A stretch of DNA of 64,000 nt, taken from contig NW_023998431.1 of NCBI RefSeq assembly GCF_014805625.2, positions 2,531,435-2,595,434 on the forward strand, given 5' to 3'. The position numbers were made by a program, and so were the translations under genes. Shown piece after piece: positions 1 through 11,639 of this stretch (position 1 is its first letter; every line of letters begins with the position of its first letter). Source of the DNA: Glossina fuscipes. Its lineage: Eukaryota > Arthropoda > Insecta > Diptera > Glossinidae. Under the pieces are notes generated by a model. That model made no database searches, was not told the DNA's origin, and saw only the letters and a list, made by a program, of their open reading frames with translations.

Positions 1-960
1 TCTCAAAAAAAAAAAAAAAATAAATAAATAATAATATAAATAAATAAAGGAAAAAGAAGCAAATATTCATACGGGCGGACGGATATGTGTAAGCTTAAGT
101 AAATAAATGAATATATATATTTGTCCTGCCAATTCCTCTCAAGGGTCAAGCTATTAAAAAGCAAATTAGGGCAAACACGCGGTGCGACTTGAAAAGGAAT
201 GGAGACCTATATGAGGTAAGCGTACGTGGCATAGCTGAACTAGGAAGTTCGTGAGATGTGTGAAGGGTTCTATAATTTGCTCACGGACACTGCTAGTATG
301 ACGCATGCATCCCTAAGTGTATGCATACGCGACAAGCAATTAAGTTTAATTAGAGACTCTTTAAAGTAACATCTTCCACACTCATCAAAATTTCGGGATT
401 TGCTTCAAATTCTCCTTTTTACGCAAATTAACGTTCAATCGTCCGCAACTTTATTCACATATTCGATGCTTTTACTCTCTTCAGTTTTAAATGACCTTTC
501 AATTGTTTCCTGAAAACTGAATTAAACTTTATATACATACGTAGCTTTTCAATTTTTGTTCTGCATTATTTCAAGTAGAACACATTTTTTTAATAATAAA
601 TATTGCAAGTCAACCCACCATCAGGCAATATGCTCGTGTCTATGCATCTTCAAAATCTGCTTGAACTTGATGCGCACGTAAAACTCGGAAAACTTAAAAA
701 TATTCAAAAAGGTACGAAAAAAGAAGTACGAGATATATATATATGTGTATATATAAAGTTTTTTTTTTCCCAAATTTTTTTGTTAAATTCTTTTTTCCGT
801 ATAATTTTTCAACACTTTTTGGGCAAAAAATCTTTTGTTTTTCCTATTGCGTTTCTTTTCCGTTTGCGCCATCTTGACCTCGTCGTCCTTCAAAAATTGA
901 CTTTTCTCGCGACTTCACAATCGAAAGAAGATTGTGAAAGAAAGAAACATCGTGTTACAC
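1..960. other. AT-rich stretch with no supported gene
   Basis: The window opens in an A-run followed by AT-rich sequence. A short motif near 72-95 (GGGCGGACGGATATGTG) resembles the GGACGGACATG core of the INE-1-like repeats found elsewhere here, but is too short to call. An open frame at 603-968 encodes a Lys/Phe-rich peptide that follows poly-A and poly-T tracts. I regard it as chance. Confidence 0.5.
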
Positions 961-962
961 AT

Positions 963-1225
963 AATTAAATCAATTCAGAATTTGATTCTGATCAAGCATC
1001 GCCGAATCTTCCTTCTTTCTGAGCGTTGCAAACATTTTGAAAAAATAAATATACCAGTCATCCTTCGCTGATGAATACTCAAATAGAAAATACAAAAAAA
1101 TAAACATAAGAAATAGAAAAGGCCAGGCTATGGAAATTTAGGTTTTGTGCTTTTTTAGTCCTTTTCGAAATAACGGTGGTGGGTAGAAAAGCTACGGTCG
1201 TGGCCGAATATAATTATCATACTTG
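963..1225 (-). repeat. INE-1-like interspersed repeat, degenerate
   Basis: Three blocks of the family occur in order: an AATTCAGAATTTGAT/CTGATCAAG block, a GCGTTGCAAACATTTTGA block followed by a degenerate ATATACC, and the terminal GGTGGTGGGTA...CCGAATATAATT block near 1173-1215. About 90 bp of unrelated sequence separates the last two. The order matches the better copies at 57.6 and 62.9 kb. Orientation is given relative to known INE-1, which starts TATACCC and later has TTCTTGATCAGC and CCATGTCCGTC. Strongly decayed. Confidence 0.55.
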
Positions 1226-1254
1226 CTTTATTTTCGAAAACAGAGACGGTATCA

Positions 1255-1535
1255 TTTTACATCATAGTACTGCAGGCATGTCCTTTCAATTCTTTACCAA
1301 CCTGCTGAAGCCGATAGCTTCATTTGTGCGACCGGTATAATGTTTACCACAGACATTAAATGCGCGGACAAACAGACGGGCAGATGAACATACTTAAATC
1401 GTATCAGAATTGGGTTCTGTTAAAAAAATGAGTACACATTGTAATGCCTGTAAGGCTTTCTTCAGGGTTTCAGAAACGTCATTTATAAAATGAATATATC
1501 CCCGTTTTACGGTCGTGGACATAAAAATTTGCTCT
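1255..1535 (-). repeat. INE-1-like interspersed repeat
   Basis: Contains the AACCTGCTGAAGCCGATAGC block, then CAGACGGGCAGATGAACATA, ATCAGAATT, and near 1470-1530 AAATGAATATATCCCC with ACGGTCGTGGACATAAAAAT. This is the family order on the minus strand. It lies directly after the preceding copy, so the two form a short cluster. Confidence 0.5.
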
Positions 1536-2039
1536 GTTTGTTACCAAATCAAATATATTTAGTAAGCCGGTGGGTTTACTTAGAAATAGTAGAATAGGAA
1601 TGCATGAATGATGGCACAAAGCAATTTTCGAAAACCCTTATAAGCATGGCGGCGGAAGAGTAAGTGTTCAACAGCAATAATAAATAAAAATAGTAACGAG
1701 GTAATGTTAAATTTGATTGTACAGACACAGCTTACTAGAGCAATTAAAATTTGTTGCCTAGTAGTTGGAGTAGCATGTGAAAGGTAACAGTAAGCTTCCG
1801 GACGTTTTGCTTACACGTAGTTTTATGAGGACCTGTCAATTCGATGGGTAAATTTTGTAAGTCATCATAGTCGTGGAATAGAAGAAGATAGATAAAAAGC
1901 TGGAAGTTGACACAGACATGCCTCGATTGATTAAGAACGGGTAGCTGAAAAATGTCCGTGATCTGTTGTCGTACGTGCCCACGATGTAGAAGAAACTAAT
2001 GCAACCTCAGAAAATACCGACCACTTTCAAGTTTAAAAT

Positions 2040-2660
2040 TTTTCGCCTATTACTTGCGATCCCGTAGATATATTTCTGAAAGGCTGCTGTTGTTAGAGTC
2101 ATCTGCATGTTCGGTGCAAAAATGATCTTAATCGGCTTACTACGTCTACAATTAACGAGAAAATTTTAATTCTAACTGACACCCAATTTATTTCCCATTT
2201 CACCCATTCTAACGTACATTTTTATAACGTATTTTCTTCCCCCGTTTCCAATTAAATTAGACGTGAATTGTTTCATGCTTTTGATCCCATGAAGATATTT
2301 TCAAAGACTTGCGAGTCAAATGCTTATTAGAATGAACTTCACGTTCAGTGCATAAATGGCTCCAATCGGTATACTAATACGTTCACAATTACCGATGAGG
2401 TCCAAGTGCGTAAGTTTAAATAGGAAATTGCTGGGTACTAAGTAATGTGTCAACAGTAATGCTCGCGCGAGTCAGTTAAACAATATTCAGGAATTTATGT
2501 GTTTGTTGTATTGCTTTATTGGTTAAATACGTATGCTTTTTAACCCCGTGAACTATGAACGAATTGTATAGGTCTTATAGGCAGAATGTTATTCGATTAG
2601 CATACATCACATTTAGAGCATAAGAATAACATTGATCCACTAAAGTTCAGTTCGAATGCA
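2040..2660 (+). repeat. Degenerate tandem repeat, about 230-260 bp unit, three units
   Basis: Three related blocks start near 2058 (GATCCCGTAGATATATTTC), 2284 (GATCCCATGAAGATATTTTC) and 2542 (AACCCCGTGAAC). Within units 1 and 2 the downstream segments also align: CATGTTCGGTGCAAAAATG, then ATCGGCTTACTACG, against CACGTTCAGTGCATAAATG, then ATCGGTATACTAATACG. The third unit is more diverged (CACATTTAGAGCATAAGAA). Spacings are about 226 and 258 bp. I see no coding potential. It could be an old satellite fragment or the internal tandem part of a Helitron-like element. Confidence 0.5.
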
Positions 2661-3530
2661 AACTTCAGCTTCAAGTCAACCCTTCGGTGCATATTTATTC
2701 CATTCGATGGAACTACAACTTTTACAAAATAGTTTTTTTTAGTTTAAACATGAATTGATTTCTGGAAAACTATCAAATCAACCTAACAAACCCGACGATA
2801 CAGAAGATGGAGGAAATATCGACTCGTTAACGTTACAAATTATGATCGTTAAGTTAAAGCAATTTACCAGATCAGAGATATATTATCTTATTTTTCAGCG
2901 ATCACACAAACAAACGACAAAAAGTAAAAAAAGAATCGAACGCGAAGAGTAAGGAAAGCGAGACAATAGGAACGATTTTTAATGAATAAAAATAGAAGAA
3001 GTTTTTATAAAATGAACGTAAGACTAATAAAGATATCAATTCTTTTTTTTTTTTTTATTAGAATATTACGCATAACATTTTGCGTTGACTAAGCGCAATA
3101 GTTTGGCAATTCCTGCTGGCTGAGCGAGAAGCGGCTTAAAAAAGATGCCCAAAAATAGATATTGCGATAGGCGCGAAGCAAGTAAAAAAATTTCAATTGG
3201 TCGCGGTCGTTCTAAAAAGAGCACGAAAGCTGCCTGCAATCCTAAATAAAGAAAAACATTTCGCTAAACTCGCTCTGTCTCTTCTTAACAGGATTGAGAA
3301 ACTAGAAAGAGGTAAAGGCTTGTATGTGTTTGCATATTACAATCGAACACATAATGTTTTTGAAGAGGCGTTCCCTTGTTTTCATTAGGTGGATTTGTGT
3401 GTTGATTGTAAAGGAATAAGTTGTCTTCAAGTGTTCAAAATAAAAGGAGAAAAAGGCATAAACTATAAACCGAAAGAACGTCTAGAGCTGATTGATGTGT
3501 GTTGTAATCTGAGGTGTTAAAAAAATAGAA
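2660..3530. other. No supported feature
   Basis: AT-rich sequence with a poly-T run near 3042-3057 and short open frames (2755-2952, 3197-3388) that are rich in Lys and Arg and show no recognisable domain. I see nothing else. Confidence 0.4.
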
Positions 3531-3537
3531 GCACTTT

Positions 3538-3760
3538 ATATACCCATCACCGAATGGCGAGGGCTATATTCATTTTGTCGAGATGCCTAGAACGAAACTT
3601 CAGAGACCCCGCAAATAATATATATTCTTGATCAGAATTAAATTATGCATCGATTTAAGCATGTCCGTCCGTCCGTCTGTCCGTCTCTTGAAAGCTTGTT
3701 GTAAACTTTCTCCTGTTCGCAAAGAGGAAGACATCGCCTACAACACTCACACGTCTATGT
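3538..3760 (+). repeat. INE-1-like interspersed repeat
   Basis: Starts TATACCCATCACCGAATGG, continues with TATATTCATTTTGTCGAGA, CAGAGACCCCGCAAATAATA, TATATATTCTTGATCAGAAT, CGATTTAAGCATGTCCGTCC and CTTTCTCCTGTTCGCAAA. The order TATACCC, TATATATTCTTGATCAGC, CATGTCCGTC matches the INE-1/DINE-1 consensus as I recall it. INE-1 elements are non-autonomous and related to Helentrons. This is one of the clearest plus-strand copies in the window. Confidence 0.7.
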
Positions 3761-4890
3761 AAAATATACAGTCAACACTTTTGTTTTACGTGTTCTTCGC
3801 TTGTTACTCATAAGGTACAATAGATACACCATATAAATTCCTCTTATATTCTAACAATAGAAAAAACCAACTGTGCTCATCCAATTTTATAGAGTATGAA
3901 AATTTAGTTTTTTCCCTTTTTTAGGATTTGCTTATTAGTAGTAGAGGCACGTGCTCGTCTTATGTAATATAAAAGCAGCAGCCCAGAGTAGTTCGGTTTC
4001 GAACCCGCCAACCCCGATAAGATTTCAAATCCTCGTCTAGAACAAATATAAATGAGTTCCACATTAAATGATTTTCATTTTCAAGGCAAGCGTTTGCAAA
4101 ACACAGAGTTTTTAAAAGATTTTTGCTATCGATTTTAAAATTTTTAGTGAGTTTGCATGATGATGGCAGCGGATTCTATAAGAGTTCATTCTTCATAAGC
4201 AAAGGTGGATTTTCATGCCGTCGACTCTAAGAGCCAGCGACGATGTTCTAATAGCTATTAGATTGTACAATGCAAAACGATGTATGTAATAAAAAAAAAA
4301 TTATATTCGGCACATCATCCGCATATATGTTAGAAACGAAAGCAAATTATGTGCCTATGCGCGTATGCATATGTAACACTTGGGCAACGCTGTACGCTTG
4401 TACACGTTTCTTTAATAAAACAAAAGGTAAGCAAACGCTCGACTTCGAAAGAAAATTACGTTTGCGTGTTTATACGGTGGTGCTTTTTTACAGGCGCATA
4501 ATTTTTGCGTTTCTCTAATAAAACTTAAAAAAGAAACAGTGAGTCCCTTCAACCAACCAAACGTTTAACAAATTCATAATGATTGTGTTTTTTTTCTTGG
4601 ACTTTGAGCTTTTCCATTCAAATATTCATCAATCACACAAATCTCGCCATTTTTAAAATCTTCCGTAGGTACACACAATGGGGAGTAACAAGTTAGATGC
4701 ATGATGCAGGGTCGCTCAAAATGAAAATTGCTCGCGATAATGACCAGCAAATATCATTATAATGTTACCTTTACCTTTTCCCAAACAGGTTGGCAAAGAT
4801 ACGCTCCCTTTCTCTTTTTCTTCACTTTGAGGTAATATGCTAAAATTATATCAAAAAAAATTATCTTTAGATACACTTTTCATTGACTTA

Positions 4891-4987
4891 TTATTATTAT
4901 TATTCTTATTTTAATTTTAGACTAATGAATTGAATTCTTAGACTAAAAAAAGAGACATTGAGCACTAGCAACACAGGCTATCGGCTC
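4891..4987 (-). mobile_element. tRNA-derived SINE, 5'-truncated copy with target duplication
   Basis: On the minus strand this reads AGCCGATAGCCTGTGTTGCT, then TTTTTAGTCTAAGAATTC, then a tail of ATA/TAA triplets. It aligns with the body and tail of the full copy at 62296-62504 (AAGCCGAAAGCC, TTAGTCTTAGAATT, then (TAA)n). The tRNA head is missing. The copy is flanked by a perfect 11-bp direct repeat, TCATTGACTTA, at 4880-4890 and 4988-4998. A truncated 5' end with a target duplication is what target-primed reverse transcription by a LINE produces. Confidence 0.75.
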
Positions 4988-4999
4988 TCATTGACTTAA

Positions 5000-7600
5000 T
5001 TGAATTCAAATGTGGAAAATAAATTTAATTCGATTCACTCTTCGTATAGATAAAGTCTGAGTCGATTAGGCGATTAAGCCACAGATTACTGGAACGAGTT
5101 TGGAAATAAATAATTGACGTAGTTGTAGTTACTTTTCTGCTCCAAAATCATTTTCTTGACGGACCTATTGTCTTCCACTCTTGATCAAGTTCGGGAAATT
5201 GTTATTTAAAGCGTTCGACATTAATTGCTGCTATACGTTGGAAACATTTTGTAATAACTTGGTTAAATCAATGTTTATTAAATGCTTATGGCTATCTTAA
5301 AAGATTGAATATTTCCTTTATATGTCGATTGGCTTGGTTATGGCCCTGATTATACCAAGCATAGTTGATTATCAAATTTTTGATCGTTGTCAGCGGCCTC
5401 AGAAAATGATTTGAATGGTGAGGTTCTCAACCCTTTACTGTTTTCATATTAACGATAACCGCTATGAAACATTTGAGAATAATTTAGGCTGCAGTGTGCT
5501 TCAGCTTGTTACAAGTCATTACTGTGCATTTGAAAAGAAAAGAAAAGAAAAGAAAAGAAAAGAAAAGAAAAAGCATAATAAATAAAGTGCTCTTGTCCTT
5601 ATGTTATGCTATATACTTATATATACAAGCCTTTATACCAGATGAGAAGCTTATATATATATATATATATCCAAACAACCTAACTTTATACTCGACGTTG
5701 AATTCGTTGAACAACGCGTCCGTCTGTTGGTAACAATTTCTGAGATTTTTCGAAATGTTTTGAACTTTCTTTGGGATCGTACACATATAAAAATTCCCAA
5801 ACTTGATCTCCGGACTTAAACGAGGAGCGTTTTATTCAGTTTTTGTGAAAACAAATTGTATTCTAATCTTGATCAAAAGTATGGGCACTTTATGCAATCT
5901 TCGGAGCCTATCTATGAGGTTTGGAAATAGACTCAAAAAACACACTGTACTTGCCACTATATGAAAATGGATAAAACTAACACAATTTTTAGATTTGTAT
6001 TTCGCTGCGAATTCATTCTAACTCTATTTAAAGTACCGCGAGTAAAGGAAAAGTAGCGTAATAACAGCGGTGTTGATTTTGCTGTTCTGAATATGAACAC
6101 GATGTTTTGGTGTAGTGTAGACTCAGAAATGGGAAAATTTGTGGCATTTTGTTTATTTAGGTGTTGTCTTAGTGTCATGAAGTCTCTAATGCGGTTACGC
6201 AGTACTAAGCGAAAGGTTAATATATGTTATTTATGTGCATATGCATGTTACTCGATTTACGTAAAACGTAGACATGACACGTCACCTTGATGTTTATACA
6301 GTAATATATATCTACTTAGCACTTGATGGATGATCGTCCATTCAAAACTTTATTGTATTCATAAGAGCAATTGAAAATTTTGTTGACATCAGCCAGACAC
6401 ATTTGTATTGTGACTTATATGTGTATGGGCATATGTGCCGGCGTGTGCCCGCATAAAATATGCAAATTGTATCCGTGTGTGCAGTTCATTGTCATTTATA
6501 ACCATAACAGTTATGTGCTGTATTTTGTTCTATTATTGCTGCTGTACTCTCGTAAACGATATAAAGGAGCTCTTGTGCCTTCAAATCAATGCAATCATTG
6601 AACTTTAAACTGTTAAACAAAAGGTTTCCCGAGTTTATTTTCAAAGGACGTCCTTTTCATTTTGCACAATTGTAGTAATTTAGTTGCAAGAGCACAAGCC
6701 TCATTTTTTCCTATGCAGCCATAGTGGAAAGTAGGTTAAATGTTTTCATTGATTTTAAATTATCACAATGGATGCAATAGAAGATCTCTACCTCCTATGT
6801 GTATACACATACGTGCAGAACCATTTACATTGAGTTGACTGAAAGTCAGAGACAAGAGTCGTCATTGTTTTAGGAAATAATTGAAAAAGTTTTTTTTTTC
6901 TTTTCTTTTTTTGGTTTCTGTGTAGACGATAATGAAAGATTCAAGTTAACGACATTGTTCTTTCTATTGGCTTCACCAGTTTGAACTAATAACATCAACA
7001 TCGATAATGATTTTATTTTTATTACAATCAATGTGTGGTGAATTTCACTAACGAAACTCTATGAATTCTTTATAACGAATGATAAACAATGTAAATTAGT
7101 TTTTGAATGATTGAAAAGTTTCACTATAATTTCATCATTATTCACCTAAAATTCGAAACGGTAACATTCTGCGCCAGCTTCTACAACAATTTAACGAATA
7201 TTTTGCTATAAACAGACACTTTATCGATTGTCCAGGACCTTTCGCATTAGTGTTCGCTACAATTTGTTTTTCGATTTTGGGTTGAAGCGCCTATCCTTTT
7301 AGTAAGATATAGAAATTTGATGTGAATATTCTTATTGGAAAAACAATTTTCTTAATTACATACTTTTCATGCTTGGAAATGAAATTCCTTTGAAGGCGAT
7401 ATTAACAATTATCGAGCTTAGTATATGCAGGCACTCTTCACCGGAAATTTTCGACAACAACAAGTGTTTTTTCTTCTGGTTGAAAAACTCAAGATCTTTC
7501 AAACCACATCAATTCAACCAATAGCCTATCAAATATACGAAGACTAATTTAGTTTAATCAAGTTGATCTTTCCATTTTTGTCTTCCTGGCCTGATGTGCG
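5000..7600. other. No supported gene; simple repeats and short open frames
   Basis: AT-rich. Holds the AAAAG microsatellite annotated separately, a TA run near 5650-5670, and a possible INE-1-like scrap near 5860-5910 (CTTGATCAAAAGTATG, then GCACTTTATG). Short open frames here, some overlapping on both strands, show no domain. Confidence 0.4.
5532..5572 (+). repeat. (AAAAG)n microsatellite
   Basis: About eight tandem GAAAA/AAAAG pentanucleotides. An open frame running through it gives only a low-complexity Lys/Arg/Glu peptide. Confidence 0.9.
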
Positions 7601-7604
7601 TAAT

Positions 7605-8215
7605 AGAAGAACATATCTACACATTTGCAGGTGACAGTACATTATGTCACTCGTTGTCCTTTAGGAAGAGACCAAGTAGCAAAGAGTTTATTACAAACGT
7701 CGCTGAATTACCTGGATGAGGTCAGGTAAATATGGCAAACTTTAACGCCACCAAAACGGTCAGGAAAAGTAATGAGCAACCTCTGTCCTTTGGCGTTGGC
7801 ATTCTAAAAAGCTCGGCAGCCCTTGATGCTGTGGTCATGAGAATAAAAAACGGTATTCGTTGCAGACAACATGTGCTTGAAATGTTGAAAGACGCAGTCA
7901 AGGCCCCAGGGTTTTTTAAAGCAATGTAAAAAATATTTCCCAACAAACGATATCTGCACCACTTATATTCGGCCAAAGTTAGTGTATAACGTGACCGCAT
8001 TTAGCGAAAGTCTTAGATGCTCACGGGCGAGGTACATGGCTCCGAAACTCTCGATACCATTAAGTAAGGACTCGTCGTTCTTCAGTCTTACTGCCCATCT
8101 TTGGAACAACTTCTCATTGTACACGATGTTCCTATATTTAGGTCGGACTTTCACGAATGCTACTCTCTTTGTTCACGCCTTTTTACCTGTAACATTTTCC
8201 AATCACCACCGTCTC
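7605..8215 (+). pseudogene. Non-LTR retrotransposon RT, C-terminal part, decayed
   Basis: Near 7609-7660 the translation reads HIYTFAGDSTLCHSLSF. This is the RT catalytic box FADDS with the first Asp changed to Gly. Downstream come FNATKT, then LDAVVMRIKNGIRCRQHVLE and KDAVKAPGFFKAM (the thumb-like region of jockey-type ORF2), then TYIRPKL with a frameshift. After an internal deletion follow RYMAPKLSIPLSKDSSFFS and TAHLWNNF, the usual C-terminal block of these ORF2 proteins. Frame changes and in-frame stops make it non-functional. An R1/I-type LINE cannot be excluded from so short a piece. Confidence 0.75.
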
Positions 8216-8754
8216 CGCACGTGTAGAGGACTTCCCCTAAGAGTGGCTAGTCATATAATAAAGAAAGTCAAAGACTTAACAGCTTATCAAGATTCGCTCT
8301 TCAGCATCACCACAATTTCGCCAATTCTGCAAATCAAGTAACTGAAAGTTTTCCAACCAATACGAATTTTTAAGTCGCTGTCTATCTTTGAGACAAGCTA
8401 ACTGCAGTGGTTTCTATCACCGTTCCATATGTTTTCACCTTCTAGTCGAACGGATAAAAATTCTACTCTCATCTTTCTTTTTTCTCTATCTAAAATTCTT
8501 CCCCAGCTCCACGACACCTGTACTGGGCGGCGGTACCTGAAAATTGTCTGGTTAAATATAGAAGAATCAAAGAAATTTTCGAGATTCTTAAATGAAATTT
8601 GACAGAAAGAAGTGCTGAGTGTAACGCTGGCTTTGGAAAACACCGTTGAGTAATTGATCCAATTACCGTTGATTTAATTTATTTTATTTAAAATGAAATT
8701 ATTTTTATGCCCCCTACATACCAGTACCACCGAAGTATTCTCCGGGCCTGAAGA

Positions 8755-8835
8755 TGGGCGAAAATTCATAAGCTGCTCGATAAGTGGCAGGAGACCATAC
8801 ATAAGAATGGCGAAGATGGTGTAACAAGTAAATCA
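8755..8835 (+). pseudogene. Possible mariner transposase C-terminal scrap
   Basis: One frame reads AKIHKLLDKWQETIHKNGE. It resembles the last residues of mariner transposases, where a G-I-x-KL-x-x-(K/R)WQ-x-x-I-x-x-NG motif precedes the stop. No TIR or catalytic segment is visible nearby, so the call rests on about 20 residues. Confidence 0.35.
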
Positions 8836-9187
8836 TAAATTAATGCATTGATTAATTGAATTCTGAGTAAACCTATTACTTATTCCAATTTCACAAATTT
8901 CTACTCGTTTGTGCATTGTTTTGTCGTTTGTCGTTTGTCGTAGGGATACTTAAGTTGTAAAAAGCTAAAAAACTAAAACTTTGAACGTATATTTTAGCGA
9001 TGACACTATAGTGCCTGCATAAAAATGGGAAAAATTTACAACTTTTACCAAATATTATATTGCAACAGGGCACGATGTAAATTTTCACAAAATTATTCTA
9101 GAAGAATACCAAAAATTAGCCATGTCCTCGCGTCCAATATTATGGAATATGCGAATTTATGCATTTTCTCTCTTTCAGTCTTTTATA

Positions 9188-9245
9188 GGATAACGGAGAT
9201 GGATGTAAAAGATTCGGTCGCAACCGAATATAATTTTTTTACTTG
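9188..9245 (-). repeat. INE-1-like terminal block
   Basis: The sequence ATAACGGAGATGGATGTAAA, then AGATTCGGTCGCAACCGAAT and ATAATTTT. The same block ends the family at 1173-1215, 39625-39675 and 62046-62108. Only this terminal part is recognisable here. Confidence 0.5.
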
Positions 9246-10712
9246 TTTCTTTTTCGACTTTGTTTTATACTTAGGCAAGATTCATGATGAAGAAGAAATT
9301 AATGAGAAAAATATATGATTGTTGCATCCACCCTACGTTTGCTTGATTGAGCTTAAGCTTAAGTTTTTCTCCTTTCGTCCTCTCGTCCTTTTGTCTGGCC
9401 TTCAATGCCCAATCTTGCAAGCCATTGTGTGTCAACGAAGTGCAAACATTAAAGTAGATGGCTTGGTTTTTCCAAAAATTTGCTTAAATCACTTTCAAAA
9501 TAAGCGATTCGTTTATGCAACTTATGCGTGATTATTGCTCTGAGCAATAAATATACGACAAATTAAATGCATTCTCCTTAATGTCTGTAAAAACGGAAGA
9601 GCTCTTCATTTACTTTTTGTTTTGTTTATCTCTCTCTTTTTCTTCTTTTCAATTTACCCTGACCTTTTGCTGCCTTAAATGGAAAACGAACTTAACTAAC
9701 TGCCTTATGCTTGTATGTAAATAATATTCATCATTCTTTAAGTGAAATTTTTTTTTTTGTAGCTCATCTTAATTTAGTCGAAATAATAACACTGACATCA
9801 AAATGCACTCATATGCGAACCAGCAAACTTTCAAAGTAGTTGCTGCTTAAAATACAGGGTGCTTGATAAATTTATAGGTAATAGCGTTTCTAAGCTACTA
9901 TGTATATTGAAATGGACAATGATCGAATGATTGACTAATGATTAATCCATAAATTTCCTTTGATTTTAAATTTGAATTCATTTCTTTTACCGAATCTACG
10001 TAAAAGGCGTAAGTTGTGTGATTCGGTTACTTGATGCTCTTTATAGTTTTACTTTATTTATTTATTTTTATTAAATCCTTGTTTATATTTATGCGATTAG
10101 TGCCTTGGATCACTCGTGGTCTGACAGAGAACGCTGAAAGTAATTTCACTTTTAGTTTTTATGCTATCGTTGGCGAAAATACCACCAACTTAAGCGCATA
10201 ACTCAGCTAGAAAGAAAAATTTAAACTTCAGAAAAGATTTATCAAATAATTGAAACTAACCAAACAGTTCTTAAGACTTGAGCATTTTTCATACAAAAAA
10301 AAAAAACAAAAAATATATAACACTGTTACTGGAGATACAGGCCTGGAGATATAGGAGTGGAGAAAGCCCTTCCTCCAAACGTCTTCAACAAACCAAAAAA
10401 AAAAAAGAAGCAAATAATAAAAATAAAACGCAAAATATTATAGTAATTTAACTTTTCTTCGAAAAGCATGCAAAGTATTGGAAACTCATAAAGCCGGAAA
10501 TATGAGAAGAAATCAAAGAAGCTTTGGGCAAAAAACTGTTTTTGCAAACTTTTCGTTCATCACGATACTCACATCATTCTATACGAAGACATTGGCCATA
10601 ACCTCAACGTTGGCCAATCAATTATTGCGAGGTATTTACAAAAGATTGTCACGGTATCTATGATTACGTACATAGTATAGCTTGCGGTTTAGATCTGTTA
10701 AAAAAGCAAAGT

Positions 10713-10735
10713 TCTCTCTCTCTCTCTCTCTCTCT
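10713..10735 (+). repeat. (TC)n microsatellite
   Basis: Uninterrupted TC dinucleotides, about 11 units, between an AT-rich flank and CTTAACTTTTGG. Confidence 0.95.
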
Positions 10736-11168
10736 TAACTTTTGGCTGATAAGTTTTTCTATAGTGGCAAGTTCCAACACAGCAAAGATTTTGCAGAGCT
10801 TAACAGCTGGCAGATTCTGAAAAAGTCTCGACTCGAAAGGAGAGAATCCTGGAAGTCATCATTCGCATTATTTGAAGTTTTGTCTCACCCTGTAACCCGA
10901 ATACCATTCCCCGTATATATGCTCATACATATGTATGTATTTCTTTTTTTCTCTGAATGCAAGCACCTGAAGTAGCATTTTATGACAGAAAACATCTTTT
11001 TATATTACTTTAATATATATTTCAGCATTACGTGGTACATAGAAACGAAAGGATGTGAATGCATACCTGATAGTAAGTACAGTATATATGTGGGCATATA
11101 TGCATCTGTGTAAGTACGCTCGTGTTACTAGTACTCAGTGCATTTATGCAAGCATTTATGAGTATCTG

Positions 11169-11195
11169 CAACAACAACAACAACAACAACAACAA
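11169..11195 (+). repeat. (CAA)n microsatellite
   Basis: About nine CAA triplets. On the opposite strand they are read as a poly-Leu run in a chance open frame. Confidence 0.95.
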
Positions 11196-11639
11196 ATTTT
11201 TATTTGGGTTAATAGAGACGAGCAGCTGACATAGATATGTTTTTTTTTTTTTTCCGTTACAAATGAATCGCAAAAATTATAATATAATGATATCAAAAGG
11301 ACATTTTAAGCCATGAGCCTTCAAAGAGCATTAAATATCTATACTTTAGCGTTTTTAACATGATAAGGCATTTGAACATAATTCAGTAGAATGACGCCGC
11401 TCTCAAAATAAATATAATTTGTGCGCTATTTTCCCATTTCAATGAATTTGGCGAATGAATAAATCACGTTAGATGGAGAAAAGAAGGGAGGGAGAGAAGT
11501 CATTTACTCTTTGTAACTGCAATTCAATCTTATTGAGTGCCCCTCAGTCAAAATCTATAAACATATTTCATCCAATTTCACAACACTGGGTTAATTGAGA
11601 AGTTCACAGACCTACCTATACCTACATACTGAAATCTCA

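Noticed and set aside
603..968. 121-codon open frame
   Set aside because: Low-complexity Phe/Lys/Leu composition crossing poly-A and poly-T tracts, no domain, and no sign of a gene context.
7982..8341. 119-codon open frame as a host gene
   Set aside because: Its middle (SKDSSFFSLTAHLWNNF) is the C-terminal block of LINE ORF2, so it is part of the retrotransposon remnant.
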